Shown here piece by piece: positions 7,324 through 16,533 of a stretch of 28,890 nucleotides of DNA. The first letter of the stretch is position 1. The number at the start of each line of letters is the position of its first letter. This stretch comes from Deltaproteobacteria bacterium. Lineage in GTDB: Bacteria > Desulfobacterota_B > Binatia > UBA9968. The translations under genes and the position numbers were made by a program. Location of the stretch: assembly GCA_005879255.1 (NCBI GenBank), contig VBKY01000146.1, positions 5,974-34,863 of the forward strand, given 5' to 3'. Below the pieces are notes generated by a model. The model had not been told where the DNA came from, did no database searches, and worked only from the letters and a program-made list of their open reading frames with translations.

Positions 7324-9573
7324 TTGAGTTTAATGGAAGTTATCGGACATTATCTTGCATATATTTATCTCCTCAGAGTTCCATTACTAACCTGGGCAAT
7401 TCTCTTCATTCTTCCTCTCCTGGCTCTTCCCAAAGATGCGGCGCTTGGTTCACTACTGAAAGGCATTTTCGACGTTGGCGCCGATAACGTTTGGCAGACT
7501 GCTCTATCATTTTTTCTCGTAAGCACCGCGAGTCTGTTAACGGCCGCAACGATTGGTGTCACAGCTCGGCTCATTGTATTTGACGGAGAAGAACGGTTCG
7601 GGGCCGGTCACATTCCCCGCCGTCGAGAAACCGGGGCGGCTGGGATCAAATTAATGCTGCGCGTGATCCCTTTATCAGTAGCCTTCCCGCTGGTGATCGG
7701 CGCGTCTTATCAGACATTAAAGGAAAGTATTCCATCGATGATTCCGGCTGCTTTAATTGGAATCATTTTGGGAATCATCGTTTTCTACTTAGTAATGACC
7801 CTGCTGCAGGATGAGATTTGGGCGAAAATCTTTCCGACAGAAACTCCATACCAATCCTCGATCACGGCCCATTTACGAAATCTTAGAGTACCTTTCTATG
7901 AACGCATAATGAATTATTTCGTCAGCATGCTTGCAGGCGTTGCCAATCTCGGTCGAGCGCTAGTTTCTTCTATCGCGGTGATTAGTCCGCATGGGTATGT
8001 TGATTCTCGGACAAGACAATTGCGTCCTCGCCACGTTTTTGCAGTAATTCAATTTGTAATTTCCATCGGTTTTTATATTTTTCTATTTTTCATCAAAAAA
8101 TATGCCCCACCGGGGGAGACTACTCCGGTCATACCCACCTTATGCTTGTTGCTAGTACTTGTGATGATGCTCTGCTGGGGACTTTCCGCGCTCACGTTTT
8201 TTCTTGACCGTTTTCGAATTCCTGTTCTAGCACCGCTCATCATTTGGGGCTGGACAGTTTCGTTCTTGCCACAAGGCGACAATTTTTACTCATCATTACC
8301 GAAAGACTCGACTACAACGACTCTGTCGCCCGCCGACGTATTGTCACCACGCGACGGCAAGCTGATAATTCTCGTAGCTGCCAGCGGCGGCGGGATCCAA
8401 TCCGCAGCCTGGACCGTGCGTGTTCTATCCGGGCTACGTAAGGAATTTGAGAAGCAAGGCGAAAAAGCTGCCGAAGAATTCGATCGATCCATACGGCTAA
8501 TCAGCTCAGTTTCAGGTGGTTCTGTAGGAGCAATGTACATTGTGGACGCCTACCAGTCTAACGGGCAACTACCACAAGTTGGTGAACAGCTTGATTATTA
8601 CCGGCCGCTCAAAGCCGCAGAAGCCTCCAGTTTAGACGACGTCGCCTGGGGGCTCGTTTATCCTGATTTTTTGTGGAACTTGATCCCTTTCTGGAAGGGG
8701 TTTTACCTTTATCCGTTTTACCTTGTTAACGGCCCAAATCTGCTAAGTGATCGAGGTTCCGCGCTCGAAAACGCGTGGAAACGAACCGACAGTCTGGCGA
8801 CAGCAACGCTATCGAAATGGCGGCCGGAAGTTGCGAAAGGCAACAAGCCTGCTGTAGTTTTTAATGCCACTATTGTTGAAACCGGCGAGCGACTTCTACT
8901 ATCCACCACTGACTTTGGACCACCTCGCGAACCGATCAACAAGATCACGCCCGGTTGGCAAGATTTTAGCCGGTTATATCCAAAGAAAGATATTCCGATT
9001 GTGACGGCTGCTCGTCTCTCCGCAACATTTCCCTTTGTTACTCCAGCCGCTCGCATATTCCTGGGCGACGTATTTGCGAATCAGTATCACGTTGTGGACG
9101 GCGGCTACTACGATAACTATGGAGTTGCAACGTTGATTGAATGGCTTGATCAAGCTATGAACAACAGCAGTTCAAAGCCAAGTCGTATCCTAATTCTTCA
9201 GATTCGCGGTTCCCCGGCAGGTTTAATTAATCCTCCGAAGGGAGACTATGGATGGTTTTTCCAAGCCACTCACGCTTTCCAGACTCTTGAGAACGTTCGT
9301 GGCACCGGACAGTTCTCGCGGAACGAAGTGGAACTCAAGTTCCTAGAAAAGCTGTGCACGTATGTATACAACGTTCCTTGCCAGGTCGTATCTTTCGAGT
9401 ATTACAGCACGGATCGCCATAGTGATCAGATACCAGCCCCTCTCTCATGGCATTTGACACCTTATGACATCGTGCTTCTCAGACAAGAATGGCATAGGCA
9501 TTGTCCGTCACCGTCCCCCTATCCACTGATTGGACGCAATTGCGACAAGGTTCTGGAGTTCTTCCGTCAGTGA
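7324..9573 (+). CDS. Membrane-anchored patatin-like phospholipase
   Basis: The protein has 749 residues from TTG 7324, or three fewer from ATG 7333; neither has a clear ribosome site. The N-terminal half (about residues 10-340) holds several hydrophobic membrane segments, for example near 12-35, 55-80, 115-160 and 240-330. The C-terminal half is a patatin hydrolase. The oxyanion-loop glycines are GGGIQ at 355-359, the nucleophile elbow is GGSVG with Ser400, and the catalytic Asp lies in DGG at about 592-594 ('VVDGGYYDNYG'). The Ser-Asp dyad is therefore intact and lipid acyl hydrolysis at the membrane is likely. It overlaps the next gene by four bases, so the two are translationally coupled. 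The locus looks more AT-rich than the catabolic genes. Possible roles are lipid turnover, or a membrane-damaging effector of the kind known from phospholipase-based defence; the sequence does not decide. Confidence 0.85.
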   Translation: MSLMEVIGHYLAYIYLLRVPLLTWAILFILPLLALPKDAALGSLLKGIFDVGADNVWQTALSFFLVSTASLLTAATIGVTARLIVFDGEERFGAGHIPRRRETGAAGIKLMLRVIPLSVAFPLVIGASYQTLKESIPSMIPAALIGIILGIIVFYLVMTLLQDEIWAKIFPTETPYQSSITAHLRNLRVPFYERIMNYFVSMLAGVANLGRALVSSIAVISPHGYVDSRTRQLRPRHVFAVIQFVISIGFYIFLFFIKKYAPPGETTPVIPTLCLLLVLVMMLCWGLSALTFFLDRFRIPVLAPLIIWGWTVSFLPQGDNFYSSLPKDSTTTTLSPADVLSPRDGKLIILVAASGGGIQSAAWTVRVLSGLRKEFEKQGEKAAEEFDRSIRLISSVSGGSVGAMYIVDAYQSNGQLPQVGEQLDYYRPLKAAEASSLDDVAWGLVYPDFLWNLIPFWKGFYLYPFYLVNGPNLLSDRGSALENAWKRTDSLATATLSKWRPEVAKGNKPAVVFNATIVETGERLLLSTTDFGPPREPINKITPGWQDFSRLYPKKDIPIVTAARLSATFPFVTPAARIFLGDVFANQYHVVDGGYYDNYGVATLIEWLDQAMNNSSSKPSRILILQIRGSPAGLINPPKGDYGWFFQATHAFQTLENVRGTGQFSRNEVELKFLEKLCTYVYNVPCQVVSFEYYSTDRHSDQIPAPLSWHLTPYDIVLLRQEWHRHCPSPSPYPLIGRNCDKVLEFFRQ

Positions 9574-10388
9574 ATCCTAACCCGAAATTGTATTTCTATT
9601 GCGCTCTCTTCGCCTTCCTAGCTATCGGCCTTGGAATCATCATGGGTTTAGTTGGAGACTTCGGTAAACGAAAGCTACCCGATGGGCTACATTCACCAGT
9701 GCTGGCGATGGAACTAATAAGGTATGACGGCGAGGATGTGTCAAAGATTCTGGGATCGGCAGGCGACCCAGGAGATGACCGCCCGCAAATGATCAGGCAG
9801 ATTGAACTGGATTGGGTGTTAATTGTTTTCTACACGATCCTATTTTTATTTCTCAGCCTTATTCTCTACCAGCGAGATAATCGCAGACTTGCATTATTTA
9901 TTAGGTTGCTGGTAATTCCCGCGGCCGTCTTCGACATACTTGAAAATTTAGCAATTTTGGGGCTACTCAGAGGTTCAGGCGATATCGCTATTCCTGCTGT
10001 ACTCTTGGATATGTCCTCCCGTGACTCCGCGCCTCGTATTTGGTCGCTCGCAAAATGGGCCTTGATCTTCTTACTATTGATCCCCATAACACGGATCTAC
10101 ATGGACAAGGATCTACCAATCTTTCGCAGGTCAATTGGCTTTATCGCAGGAGGACTCGGTTTGATCGCTTCAATTTTGGGTATGTGTGGCGTTTTCTTTC
10201 ATACCGATTCACTGATCGAAATGGGTGCAAATTTCATGGCTTCAAGCCTGCTGGTCGGTTTCGTTTTTTTTGCTACGCACTCGTGGCTCGCCGATGGACT
10301 GTTGCCGGCACTAGATCGGCTTGCAAATCAGAAGTTCCTGCGCAAGCTAACAACGTGGCCGAGCGATGACGAGGATCCTTACCATTGA
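9570..10388 (+). CDS. Hypothetical six-helix membrane protein coupled to the patatin gene
   Basis: I place the start at GTG 9570, which overlaps the patatin stop as GTGA and gives 272 residues; GGAG lies about 12 bases upstream. An ATG at 9501 would overlap the patatin gene by 73 bases and is less likely. About six hydrophobic segments are visible: 'CALFAFLAIGLGIIMGLV', 'VLIVFYTILFLFLSLIL', 'LLVIPAAVFDILENLAI', 'WALIFLLLIPITRIY', 'GFIAGGLGLIASILG' and 'FMASSLLVGFVFFAT'. I recognise no family. Strict coupling to the patatin gene suggests partner, anchor or immunity-like functions, but this is inference only. Confidence 0.65.
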   Translation: MNPNPKLYFYCALFAFLAIGLGIIMGLVGDFGKRKLPDGLHSPVLAMELIRYDGEDVSKILGSAGDPGDDRPQMIRQIELDWVLIVFYTILFLFLSLILYQRDNRRLALFIRLLVIPAAVFDILENLAILGLLRGSGDIAIPAVLLDMSSRDSAPRIWSLAKWALIFLLLIPITRIYMDKDLPIFRRSIGFIAGGLGLIASILGMCGVFFHTDSLIEMGANFMASSLLVGFVFFATHSWLADGLLPALDRLANQKFLRKLTTWPSDDEDPYH

Positions 10389-11102
10389 CTCCCGTCACGA
10401 GTTTTCTATCCCGCCTGGATTATCAATTCTTACGCATTTGTCGCCCTTACATGATTATCTGGGTGAAGTGGCGGTCGAATCGGTCGGTGTTTTTTCGCAC
10501 ATAAATTGGCTTAATAGTTTATAGTCCAGGTCGCCAATATGGCAAGGATAGCATGGACTCGCATACCTGCCGTTTTGCTCAGCACCCGTTTTTCACGCGG
10601 ATAGCGAGCGGGCCGTCTGCGGCAAGTTCGTTTTGATAAACACTGAGACTCGCCCGGCTCCTATAGCATGTTTCTACGATGTTTCCGTACCAACCCCACT
10701 GAACCATAAGAATGGCTCGATTCCTGGTTTATGCGCCTTGTTTTTGTTTCTTTTTTTCTCGTTGCGGTAAGCTACAAGGAAGATTATTGTTTTTCGTAAT
10801 CCAGTAGATCGCTTCGCGCGATTGGAACAACTGATTACGAATCGAGGACGGTCTGTCACGATAGCCGGGAGGACCCGAACATTCCTGGCGATTTCAGCAA
10901 ACTGGGCATCTGATCGTCGGGTCTGTTCGGGTCACTTGGCAAGCAGGTCTCGGACACAATTCGGACACATACTTTTACCGGACTCTTGCGAGTATCGACC
11001 GTGATGGCCGACCAAAGGGTTCGCTGGAGGGCCACACTGCCAATTTCGACTGTTTGTAGGTACGCTACGAGCGGACAGCCCTAACTTAAAAAACTCGTGC
11101 GA
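10389..11102. other. 714-base region without a recognisable gene
   Basis: It lies between the convergent ends of the membrane-protein gene (plus) and the HEPN gene (minus). No ORF above about 60 residues has coding character, and I see no tRNA or rRNA. The stretch has AT-rich runs, including a pyrimidine-rich tract at about 10741-10760, and the hairpin at 10793-10841. It may contain a decayed gene or an uncharacterised RNA. Confidence 0.4.
10793..10841. repeat. Inverted repeat capable of a long hairpin
   Basis: TTCGTAATCCAGT (10793-10805) pairs with ACTGATTACGAA (10830-10841) with one bulged base. The loop itself contains a short GATCGC/GCGCGAT pairing. No T-run follows on either strand, so I do not call a terminator. 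It could be an RNA structure or a short mobile-element relic. Confidence 0.5.
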
Positions 11103-12359
11103 TCACGCTCCACCCAATCTTTTCAATTCTATCCAATCGCACAATTGTTGGCGTGAGTTAAACTGTTTGCGGTTTTTAATCATCCACTCCGTGACGTACA
11201 GGGCGGCCTCCCTAAGCCATGTAAGATCTGAGTCCGTGACGGCTTTACGGCCGCCGTGTGATATGCCGCTTCTTATTCCGTAAAGATCCTTGACCGTCTT
11301 TTTTATGCCAAGTCGGACTGAGGCCTCTTGAGCAAGAACAATAGCTACTCCCTCAGCAATAGAAGGTGCGATCGGGTCCTTATTTTCTGGCGTGAAAAAC
11401 GTCTCCAAACAAACTACAAGATTAAGAAATTCATTGTCACTCTCGGTTTGTGCCCGTGCCGCCGCATACCAGTGAATACCCCTTATCAAAGTTTTCTCAA
11501 AGTCGGTCAACATACGGTCAGGTTTTTTCAACAGGTCACTAACCTCAAAGATGCCCATTTCTCGCATTTCGCCAAGGACATCTCCACGTATATGGAACGG
11601 CAGAAACCGTCTTCGTGAATTAAAAGCGTAAAATTTATTTTCACATAAGACAGACATATTGATTTCCCCAATTTCCTCTATGCTTATGTGGAATCTGCTG
11701 GCGGCCCGGGAATCGGGGAAATTAACAAACAACCAGAGCAAGTCTAGGACTCTTCGGCATTCAGCTACGGCACGCTCGACCGCTCGTTTTTGCTCTGCTA
11801 CGACGTGATATTCAGCAAATACACGTCCTTTGTGCCGTGTAAACCTCTTTCGCTCCAGGTTACCCAGAGATTTTTTTGCAGGATCGGGTTTTTCGCTGGC
11901 ATGTATAATGGAGTCCATGCGACCGGCTAGCCTTTCGAGGAACTCATCCGTTGCCTTCCTAAGAATTATGTTTCCAATCTCAAGGGATTCAACTTCCATA
12001 CTCAAGTCATGGATAGCGATATATACGGCAAGTTCATCGGAATAAGCGTTAAGTTCACTTATAAACTGGTCTACTAGCGGATCAATGGCCGCTCTGGTCG
12101 GCTGTTGACCGATTTTCGCCAAGATCCGGTCTAAGGCTGTGCGAATATAATGTTCTGAAAATTTCGGCCCCCAATCTTCTTCTTTGATATAGGTCCGCAC
12201 CAGTTCGATATAGTCCCCGTATGCGGCTTTCGAAAGAGCGAAGATGCCATCTTCTCCGTGATACGTTTTGGGCCGTGATTTGCCTAATTCGGGAATTTCT
12301 GCTTGACAAGCTATCTTGACTAATCGCTGAACAATTTCTTCTTTCTTCCTCGGGTGCAT
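11103..12359 (-). CDS. ApeA-like HEPN domain protein
   Basis: The protein has 418 residues from ATG 12359, with GGAG about 9 bases upstream. The first 270 residues are charged, probably helical, and match nothing I recognise. The C-terminal part (about residues 280-400) looks like an Apea-like HEPN domain: 'FLNLVVCLETFFTPE', an 'IAEGVAIVLA' helix, then 'KDLYGIRSGISHGG', giving the HEPN R-x4-H signature with Arg363 and His368. In active HEPN proteins this pair is the RNase site, cutting tRNA or mRNA. Relatives include ApeA of anti-phage systems and many orphan proteins. It stands alone, flanked by a gene-poor stretch and a palindromic element, in a locus more AT-rich than its neighbours. A defence or toxin role is plausible but not shown. 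Confidence 0.7.
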   Translation of the reverse strand: MHPRKKEEIVQRLVKIACQAEIPELGKSRPKTYHGEDGIFALSKAAYGDYIELVRTYIKEEDWGPKFSEHYIRTALDRILAKIGQQPTRAAIDPLVDQFISELNAYSDELAVYIAIHDLSMEVESLEIGNIILRKATDEFLERLAGRMDSIIHASEKPDPAKKSLGNLERKRFTRHKGRVFAEYHVVAEQKRAVERAVAECRRVLDLLWLFVNFPDSRAASRFHISIEEIGEINMSVLCENKFYAFNSRRRFLPFHIRGDVLGEMREMGIFEVSDLLKKPDRMLTDFEKTLIRGIHWYAAARAQTESDNEFLNLVVCLETFFTPENKDPIAPSIAEGVAIVLAQEASVRLGIKKTVKDLYGIRSGISHGGRKAVTDSDLTWLREAALYVTEWMIKNRKQFNSRQQLCDWIELKRLGGA

Positions 12360-12521
12360 TGTATCAGCTCCGGCATCAAACCTAGGTTATGTGGGAAGGT
12401 TATACTTTCAAAAAATCTAACATCTTTAACGTGACATTGGCTTGTAGGCTCCAGCCATTGATGCTAGCAGCCGTCCTATAGATCGGCAATCCGCACGCGT
12501 CGTCTATGGGGTCGCGTCTTT

Positions 12522-12654
12522 ACAGGCTGTTGAAAAACTCTCTAGGAGTCCTTCGACGAGTCTCAGGACGAACGGGGGAGTTTTTGATATCATTGACGAT
12601 TTTCCGTTCATGCTGAGGCTCTCGAAGCATTCCGAACTTTTTTCAACAGCCTGT
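12522..12654. mobile_element. 133-base palindromic MITE-like element
   Basis: The outer arms ACAGGCTGTTGAAAAA (12522-12537) and TTTTTCAACAGCCTGT (12639-12654) are perfect 16-base inverses. The inner parts also pair imperfectly (CCTTCGACGAGTCTCAGGAC against the inverse of the CTGAGGCTCTCGAAG block). The whole element can thus fold into one long hairpin. 'CAGGCTGTTGAAAAA' and 'CTTCGAGAGCCTCAG' blocks are familiar from dispersed repeats in many proteobacterial genomes. No transposase is present. The rest of 12360-12882 shows only the small ORF listed at 12711-12851. Confidence 0.75.
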
Positions 12655-12710
12655 TTACTTTTGACGTTTCTCGCCTAAACGATTGTCGGAGGCACAAGGG
12701 CGATTTCAAC

Positions 12711-12851
12711 CTAACTTAACCGTGAGAGGATTGATCGTAGGAGTAGAACCACACGTTTCGGTGCGCGCGTTCGTCCCGCTTCGCGAACGACGCGCGAAAA
12801 TTCGTCGACGGTGCGCAGATGAAACAGCGTCCGATTGTCGAGCTTATCCAA
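12711..12851 (-). CDS. Possible short ORF or gene remnant downstream of malate synthase
   Basis: A TTG at 12851 opens a 46-residue frame ending at TAG 12711. The translation begins 'LDKLDNRTLFHLRTVDEF' and ends 'RVVLLLRSILSRLS', which looks coding-like and helical. It starts about 30 bases after the malate synthase stop on the same strand. There is no clear ribosome site and I recognise no family. It could be a small co-transcribed gene, a fragment of a larger lost gene, or chance. Confidence 0.25.
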   Translation of the reverse strand: MDKLDNRTLFHLRTVDEFSRVVREAGRTRAPKRVVLLLRSILSRLS

Positions 12852-12882
12852 GCGGCCGTCGCAGCGAATTTAGTCGCTCTTC

Positions 12883-15075
12883 TTACTTTGTTTCCTGCGC
12901 CGCTTTGACTTCTCGGCGGCGCAAGTGAAGTACCGGTTCGGTGTAGCCGTTTGGAGCGCTTCGACCATTTAAGACAAGATCCAACGCCGCCTGAAAAGCG
13001 ATGCTTGCGTCGTAATTCGGTGCCATGCTTCGGTAGTTCGGGTCGCCGCGATTTTGCCGATCGACGACTTGCGCCATCCGCTGAAAGGTCTCGACGACCT
13101 GATCCTTCGTGACGATGTCGTAGTTGAGCCAGTTGGCGAGATGTTGGCTCGATATCCTGAGCGTCGCCCGATCTTCCATCAACGCTACGTCGTTAATATT
13201 CGGAACTTTCGAACAGCCGATCCCCTGATCGACCCAGCGAACGACGTATCCCAGTATGCCCTGTGCGTTGTTATCCAGCTCGCGCTGAATTTCCTCAGCC
13301 GTCAACTTTCGGTCGAGTAGCAGCGGCGGCGTGAGAATATGCTCGAGGTTGGCGCGGCCTCGCTTCGACAGCTCGGCCTGTCGCTTAGGGACATTGACTT
13401 GATGATAGTGCAGCGCGTGTAGCGTCGCCGCGGTCGGCGAGGGCACCCATGCGGTGTTCGCTCCCGCTTGAGGATGAGCGATCTTGGTCCGGACCATCTC
13501 ACGCATCTCATCCGGCATGGTCCACATCCCCTTGCCGATCTGCGCTTTGCCTCGAAGTCCCGTTTCGATGCCGACGTCCACGTTCCAGTCTTCGTAAGCT
13601 TTGATCCAAGGCTGCGCTTTGATCTCTTCCTTCGGCAGCATCGCGCCTAACTCCATGCTGGTGTGGATCTCGTCGCCGGTCCGATCCAAAAAGCCGGTGT
13701 TGATGAAAACCACCCGATCTTTCGCCGCCCGGATGCATTCCTTCAAATTGACCGTGGTGCGTCGCTCTTCGTCCATGATGCCGATCTTGAGAGTTTTCCG
13801 TTTCAATCCGAGCGCGCCCTCGATCCGTTGGAATAGCTCAACGGTGGCCGCGACTTCCTCCGGTCCATGCTGCTTCGGTTTGACGATATAAATGCTCCCC
13901 GTTTTGCTGTTGCGGTATTTTCCCTTTCTCTTGAGATCATGGATGGCGGCAAGCGTCGTGATCGTTGCGTCGAGGAAGCCCTCGGGAATCTCCTCCCCAT
14001 TCTTAGTGGTCACCGCGTCGGTGTACATGTGAATGCCGACATTGCGCACCAAGAGCAGACTTCTCCCAGGCAAGGCGAGCTTCCTTCCTGTCGGCGTGGT
14101 GAACACTTTGTCCGGGTTGAGTTTTCGATCGAGCGGGCGGCCGTTCTTTTCAAAGGTCGTTTCGAGGCTCCCTTTCATGAGGCCGCACCAATGCCGATAG
14201 ATCGTTGTCTTATCGGCGGCGTCCACCGCAGCGACCGCATCCTCGCAATCCTCAATCGTTGTGATCGCCGCCTCAAGGACCACGTCTTTCACGCCTGCAG
14301 GGTGGGCCTTGCCGATGGGATGGCTTCGGTCGATTTGAATCTCGATGCGCGAACCGTTGTTGCTTAACAAGATGCTCGTCAATTCGCCGGCATTTTCCTG
14401 ATATCCGAGAAATTTGCCGCCATCCGCCAGTCCGACCGTTTTTCCGTCCTTAAGCGTCGCCGCCAACTGTTTCTTACGACCGACGCGCTTGAGAAAGAAT
14501 CGCGTGACATCCGAGAAACTGCCGCGTTTCAAGGCGACGACCTTGTCTAAAAATTCCTCGGTGTAAGCGATCACCTTGGCACCGCGTCTGGGATTGTAGG
14601 ACTCGCCCTTTTCTGCGCCGCCCTCCTCGGGAATGACATTCGTGCCGTAGAGCGCGTCGTAGAGACTCCCCCACCGCGCATTCGCCGCGTTCAAGGCGTA
14701 GCGAGCGTTGTCAAGCGGCACCACCAGCTGCGACCCCGCGATCTCGGCGATCTCGGGGTCGACATTGGCCGTGGTTATCTTGAAATTTTTGCCTTCGGGG
14801 ACGAGGTAGCCGATCTCTTTCAGAAAGGCGGCGTATTCCTTCACATTGAAGGACTGACCGCTGCGCGCCCGATGCCACTGGTCAATCTGCTGTTGCAGCT
14901 GATCGCGCTTTGCCAGCAACGCTCGATTCTTCGAGCCCAGATCTCTCACGATCTCGCCGAGAGATTTCCAAAAACCATCGGCCTTCACCCCCGTTCCCGG
15001 CGCGATCTCATCTCGCACTAGGCCATAGAGCCGTTCATCGATCCTAAGGCCGCCGATCTCGACTCTGTTGGCCAT
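12883..15075 (-). CDS. glcB: Malate synthase G
   Basis: The enzyme condenses glyoxylate with acetyl-CoA to malate in the cytoplasm. I chose ATG 15075 ('[10 protein letters not shown]') because AAGGAG lies about 6 bases upstream; the longer frame from 15111 would place that site inside the gene. At 730 residues it matches the G isoform (723 in E. coli). Key features are present: '[11 protein letters not shown]' with the active-site Arg; 'GIMDEERR' with Mg-binding Glu436; '[11 protein letters not shown]' with Mg-binding Asp464; and '[12 protein letters not shown]' with the catalytic Asp at about 635. The conserved Cys in 'GIGCSKVPN' is also present. No isocitrate lyase or glycolate oxidase gene lies in the window. 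Being last after the FAD monooxygenase, it may serve two-carbon units released by nearby catabolism, but a 230-base gap separates them. Confidence 0.97.
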   Translation of the reverse strand: MANRVEIGGLRIDERLYGLVRDEIAPGTGVKADGFWKSLGEIVRDLGSKNRALLAKRDQLQQQIDQWHRARSGQSFNVKEYAAFLKEIGYLVPEGKNFKITTANVDPEIAEIAGSQLVVPLDNARYALNAANARWGSLYDALYGTNVIPEEGGAEKGESYNPRRGAKVIAYTEEFLDKVVALKRGSFSDVTRFFLKRVGRKKQLAATLKDGKTVGLADGGKFLGYQENAGELTSILLSNNGSRIEIQIDRSHPIGKAHPAGVKDVVLEAAITTIEDCEDAVAAVDAADKTTIYRHWCGLMKGSLETTFEKNGRPLDRKLNPDKVFTTPTGRKLALPGRSLLLVRNVGIHMYTDAVTTKNGEEIPEGFLDATITTLAAIHDLKRKGKYRNSKTGSIYIVKPKQHGPEEVAATVELFQRIEGALGLKRKTLKIGIMDEERRTTVNLKECIRAAKDRVVFINTGFLDRTGDEIHTSMELGAMLPKEEIKAQPWIKAYEDWNVDVGIETGLRGKAQIGKGMWTMPDEMREMVRTKIAHPQAGANTAWVPSPTAATLHALHYHQVNVPKRQAELSKRGRANLEHILTPPLLLDRKLTAEEIQRELDNNAQGILGYVVRWVDQGIGCSKVPNINDVALMEDRATLRISSQHLANWLNYDIVTKDQVVETFQRMAQVVDRQNRGDPNYRSMAPNYDASIAFQAALDLVLNGRSAPNGYTEPVLHLRRREVKAAQETK

Positions 15076-15307
15076 GGTCTTCTCCTTTTCGTGTGCATCC
15101 GAGGCGAGCACAAAGGTTCATGGCGACGCAAAAGTTATTAGTGCGCCGCGGATGGTTTATATTTTTAAGGCGTAACTCTCTTTTTATCCATTTTGCCAAT
15201 TCTTTGAAAATAGCTATACCACAAGTTCGCCAAACCGCATTGCCGACTTTTCTTTGTGACATTCATACAAATGTTTGATGAACTGAAGAACCCTGAATTC
15301 TACCCGA

Positions 15308-16441
15308 CTACACGCGTTTCCGTTCCAGGTCCACGCGACCCATAAATCTCGGCGACAGCTCACGCAGCCGCTCGTCGGTCATGCGCCCGCTGCGCTTCAT
15401 GTAATCGTAGGCAATCTGCCATGGCTGCAATTTCATTTTATCCGGCAGGCGCTCGTACCAATAGGAACTCGCATTAGCTGCAAAAATAATCTTTTCTACA
15501 ATCGGCCGGTGTTCGCGCTCGAACGCCGCCAGCGCGCTCGGCACATCCGTGCACGCTTCCGTGAACGCACGGTCAAGAGCGATGGCGTCCTCAAACGCCA
15601 GGCGCGTGCCGGAGCCGATGGAAAAATGCACCGTGCGCAGCGCGTCGCCTATTAGCACAGTATTTCCAACATACCAACGTCGATTAACCAGCAAAGGAAA
15701 TTGGCGCCAGATCGATTTGTTGGACACCAGCGGATGGCCGCCCAGATCCGGCGCGAACACGTGCTCGCAGTATGCGCGGCTTTCGTCGTCGGATTTACGA
15801 TCGAGTCCGGCGCGGCGCCAGGTCGCAACATCGCACTCGACCACGAAGGTGCTCATCGATGGATTATGGCGGTAGTGGTGCGCGACAAAATGGCCGTCTT
15901 GATTCGCGCGGAAGGTCAGGCTCAAGCATTCAAATAGCTGCTCCGTGCCATACCAGGCGAAGCGATTGCTGAGCCACTCGATCCGCGGTTCGAATTCGGA
16001 TTCCAACACCCGGCGGAGCCATGAATTTGCGCCGTCGGCGCCGACGATGAGATCGCAGTCTTGCACTTGATTGAGTGAATCGATGACCTGTTCGTATTCG
16101 ATCACGATGCCCACTGCCCGGCACAACTTGTCGAGAAATTGATTGAGCTCCAGCCTGCCAATGGCCGAGAAGCCGTTGCCGTCGATGTCGACGCGCTCAT
16201 CCCGGTGAACGATGCGCTGGATCGGCCAGCTTTCAAGCTGAGGCGTAAGCTGCTCATACAGATCCGGCGCGTCACGCTCGAGGAACGCCAGCGCATTCAG
16301 AGAAAACACCACGCCAAAACCGAAAGTGGCGTCGGGAGGATTCTGCTCGAAGACACTGACGCGCCACGCCGGAAACCGACGCTTGATCAGCAGCGCAAAC
16401 AAAAGACCGGCGGGACCGGCGCCGATGATGTTAATAAGCAC
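15308..16441 (-). CDS. FAD-dependent monooxygenase, salicylyl-CoA/anthraniloyl-CoA hydroxylase-like
   Basis: The 377-residue protein starts at GTG 16441, where the Rossmann strand begins at once ('INIIGAGPAGLLFALL', GxGxxG at residues 7-12). 'EQNPPDATFGFGVVFS' and 'FSIGSGTRLAFEDA' are characteristic of the hydroxylase domain of salicylyl-CoA 5-hydroxylase, anthraniloyl-CoA monooxygenase and VioD-like enzymes. 'DLIVGADGANSWLRR' is the DG motif and 'VLIGDALRTVHF' the GD motif for FAD binding. These enzymes add an OH to an aromatic ring using NAD(P)H and oxygen. The CoA-type relatives often carry a C-terminal Old-Yellow-Enzyme-like domain, which is absent here. It lies downstream of an SBP gene, with a palindromic repeat between. 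No clear ribosome site is seen at the GTG. The exact substrate is inference. Confidence 0.8.
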   Translation of the reverse strand: MLINIIGAGPAGLLFALLIKRRFPAWRVSVFEQNPPDATFGFGVVFSLNALAFLERDAPDLYEQLTPQLESWPIQRIVHRDERVDIDGNGFSAIGRLELNQFLDKLCRAVGIVIEYEQVIDSLNQVQDCDLIVGADGANSWLRRVLESEFEPRIEWLSNRFAWYGTEQLFECLSLTFRANQDGHFVAHHYRHNPSMSTFVVECDVATWRRAGLDRKSDDESRAYCEHVFAPDLGGHPLVSNKSIWRQFPLLVNRRWYVGNTVLIGDALRTVHFSIGSGTRLAFEDAIALDRAFTEACTDVPSALAAFEREHRPIVEKIIFAANASSYWYERLPDKMKLQPWQIAYDYMKRSGRMTDERLRELSPRFMGRVDLERKRV

Positions 16442-16448
16442 GGCAAAA

Positions 16449-16532
16449 TTGGACTACTGGAGTAATGGAGAAATGGAGTGATGGGCCTAAACCCAATACT
16501 CCAACATTCCAGTACTCCATCACTCCAATTCC
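16449..16532. repeat. Inverted array of TGGAGTA-type units, copy 1
   Basis: The left half is built from short units such as CTGGAGTAATGGAG and ATGGAGTGATGG; the right half from the inverse units ACTCCAACATTCC and ACTCCATCACTCCA. The whole folds back on itself. It ends one base before the stop codon of the SBP gene at 16534. A second copy lies at 18840-18922. Confidence 0.8.
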
Positions 16533-16533
16533 T

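Noticed and set aside
13867..14367. 166-codon plus-strand frame
   Set aside because: Antisense shadow of malate synthase G.
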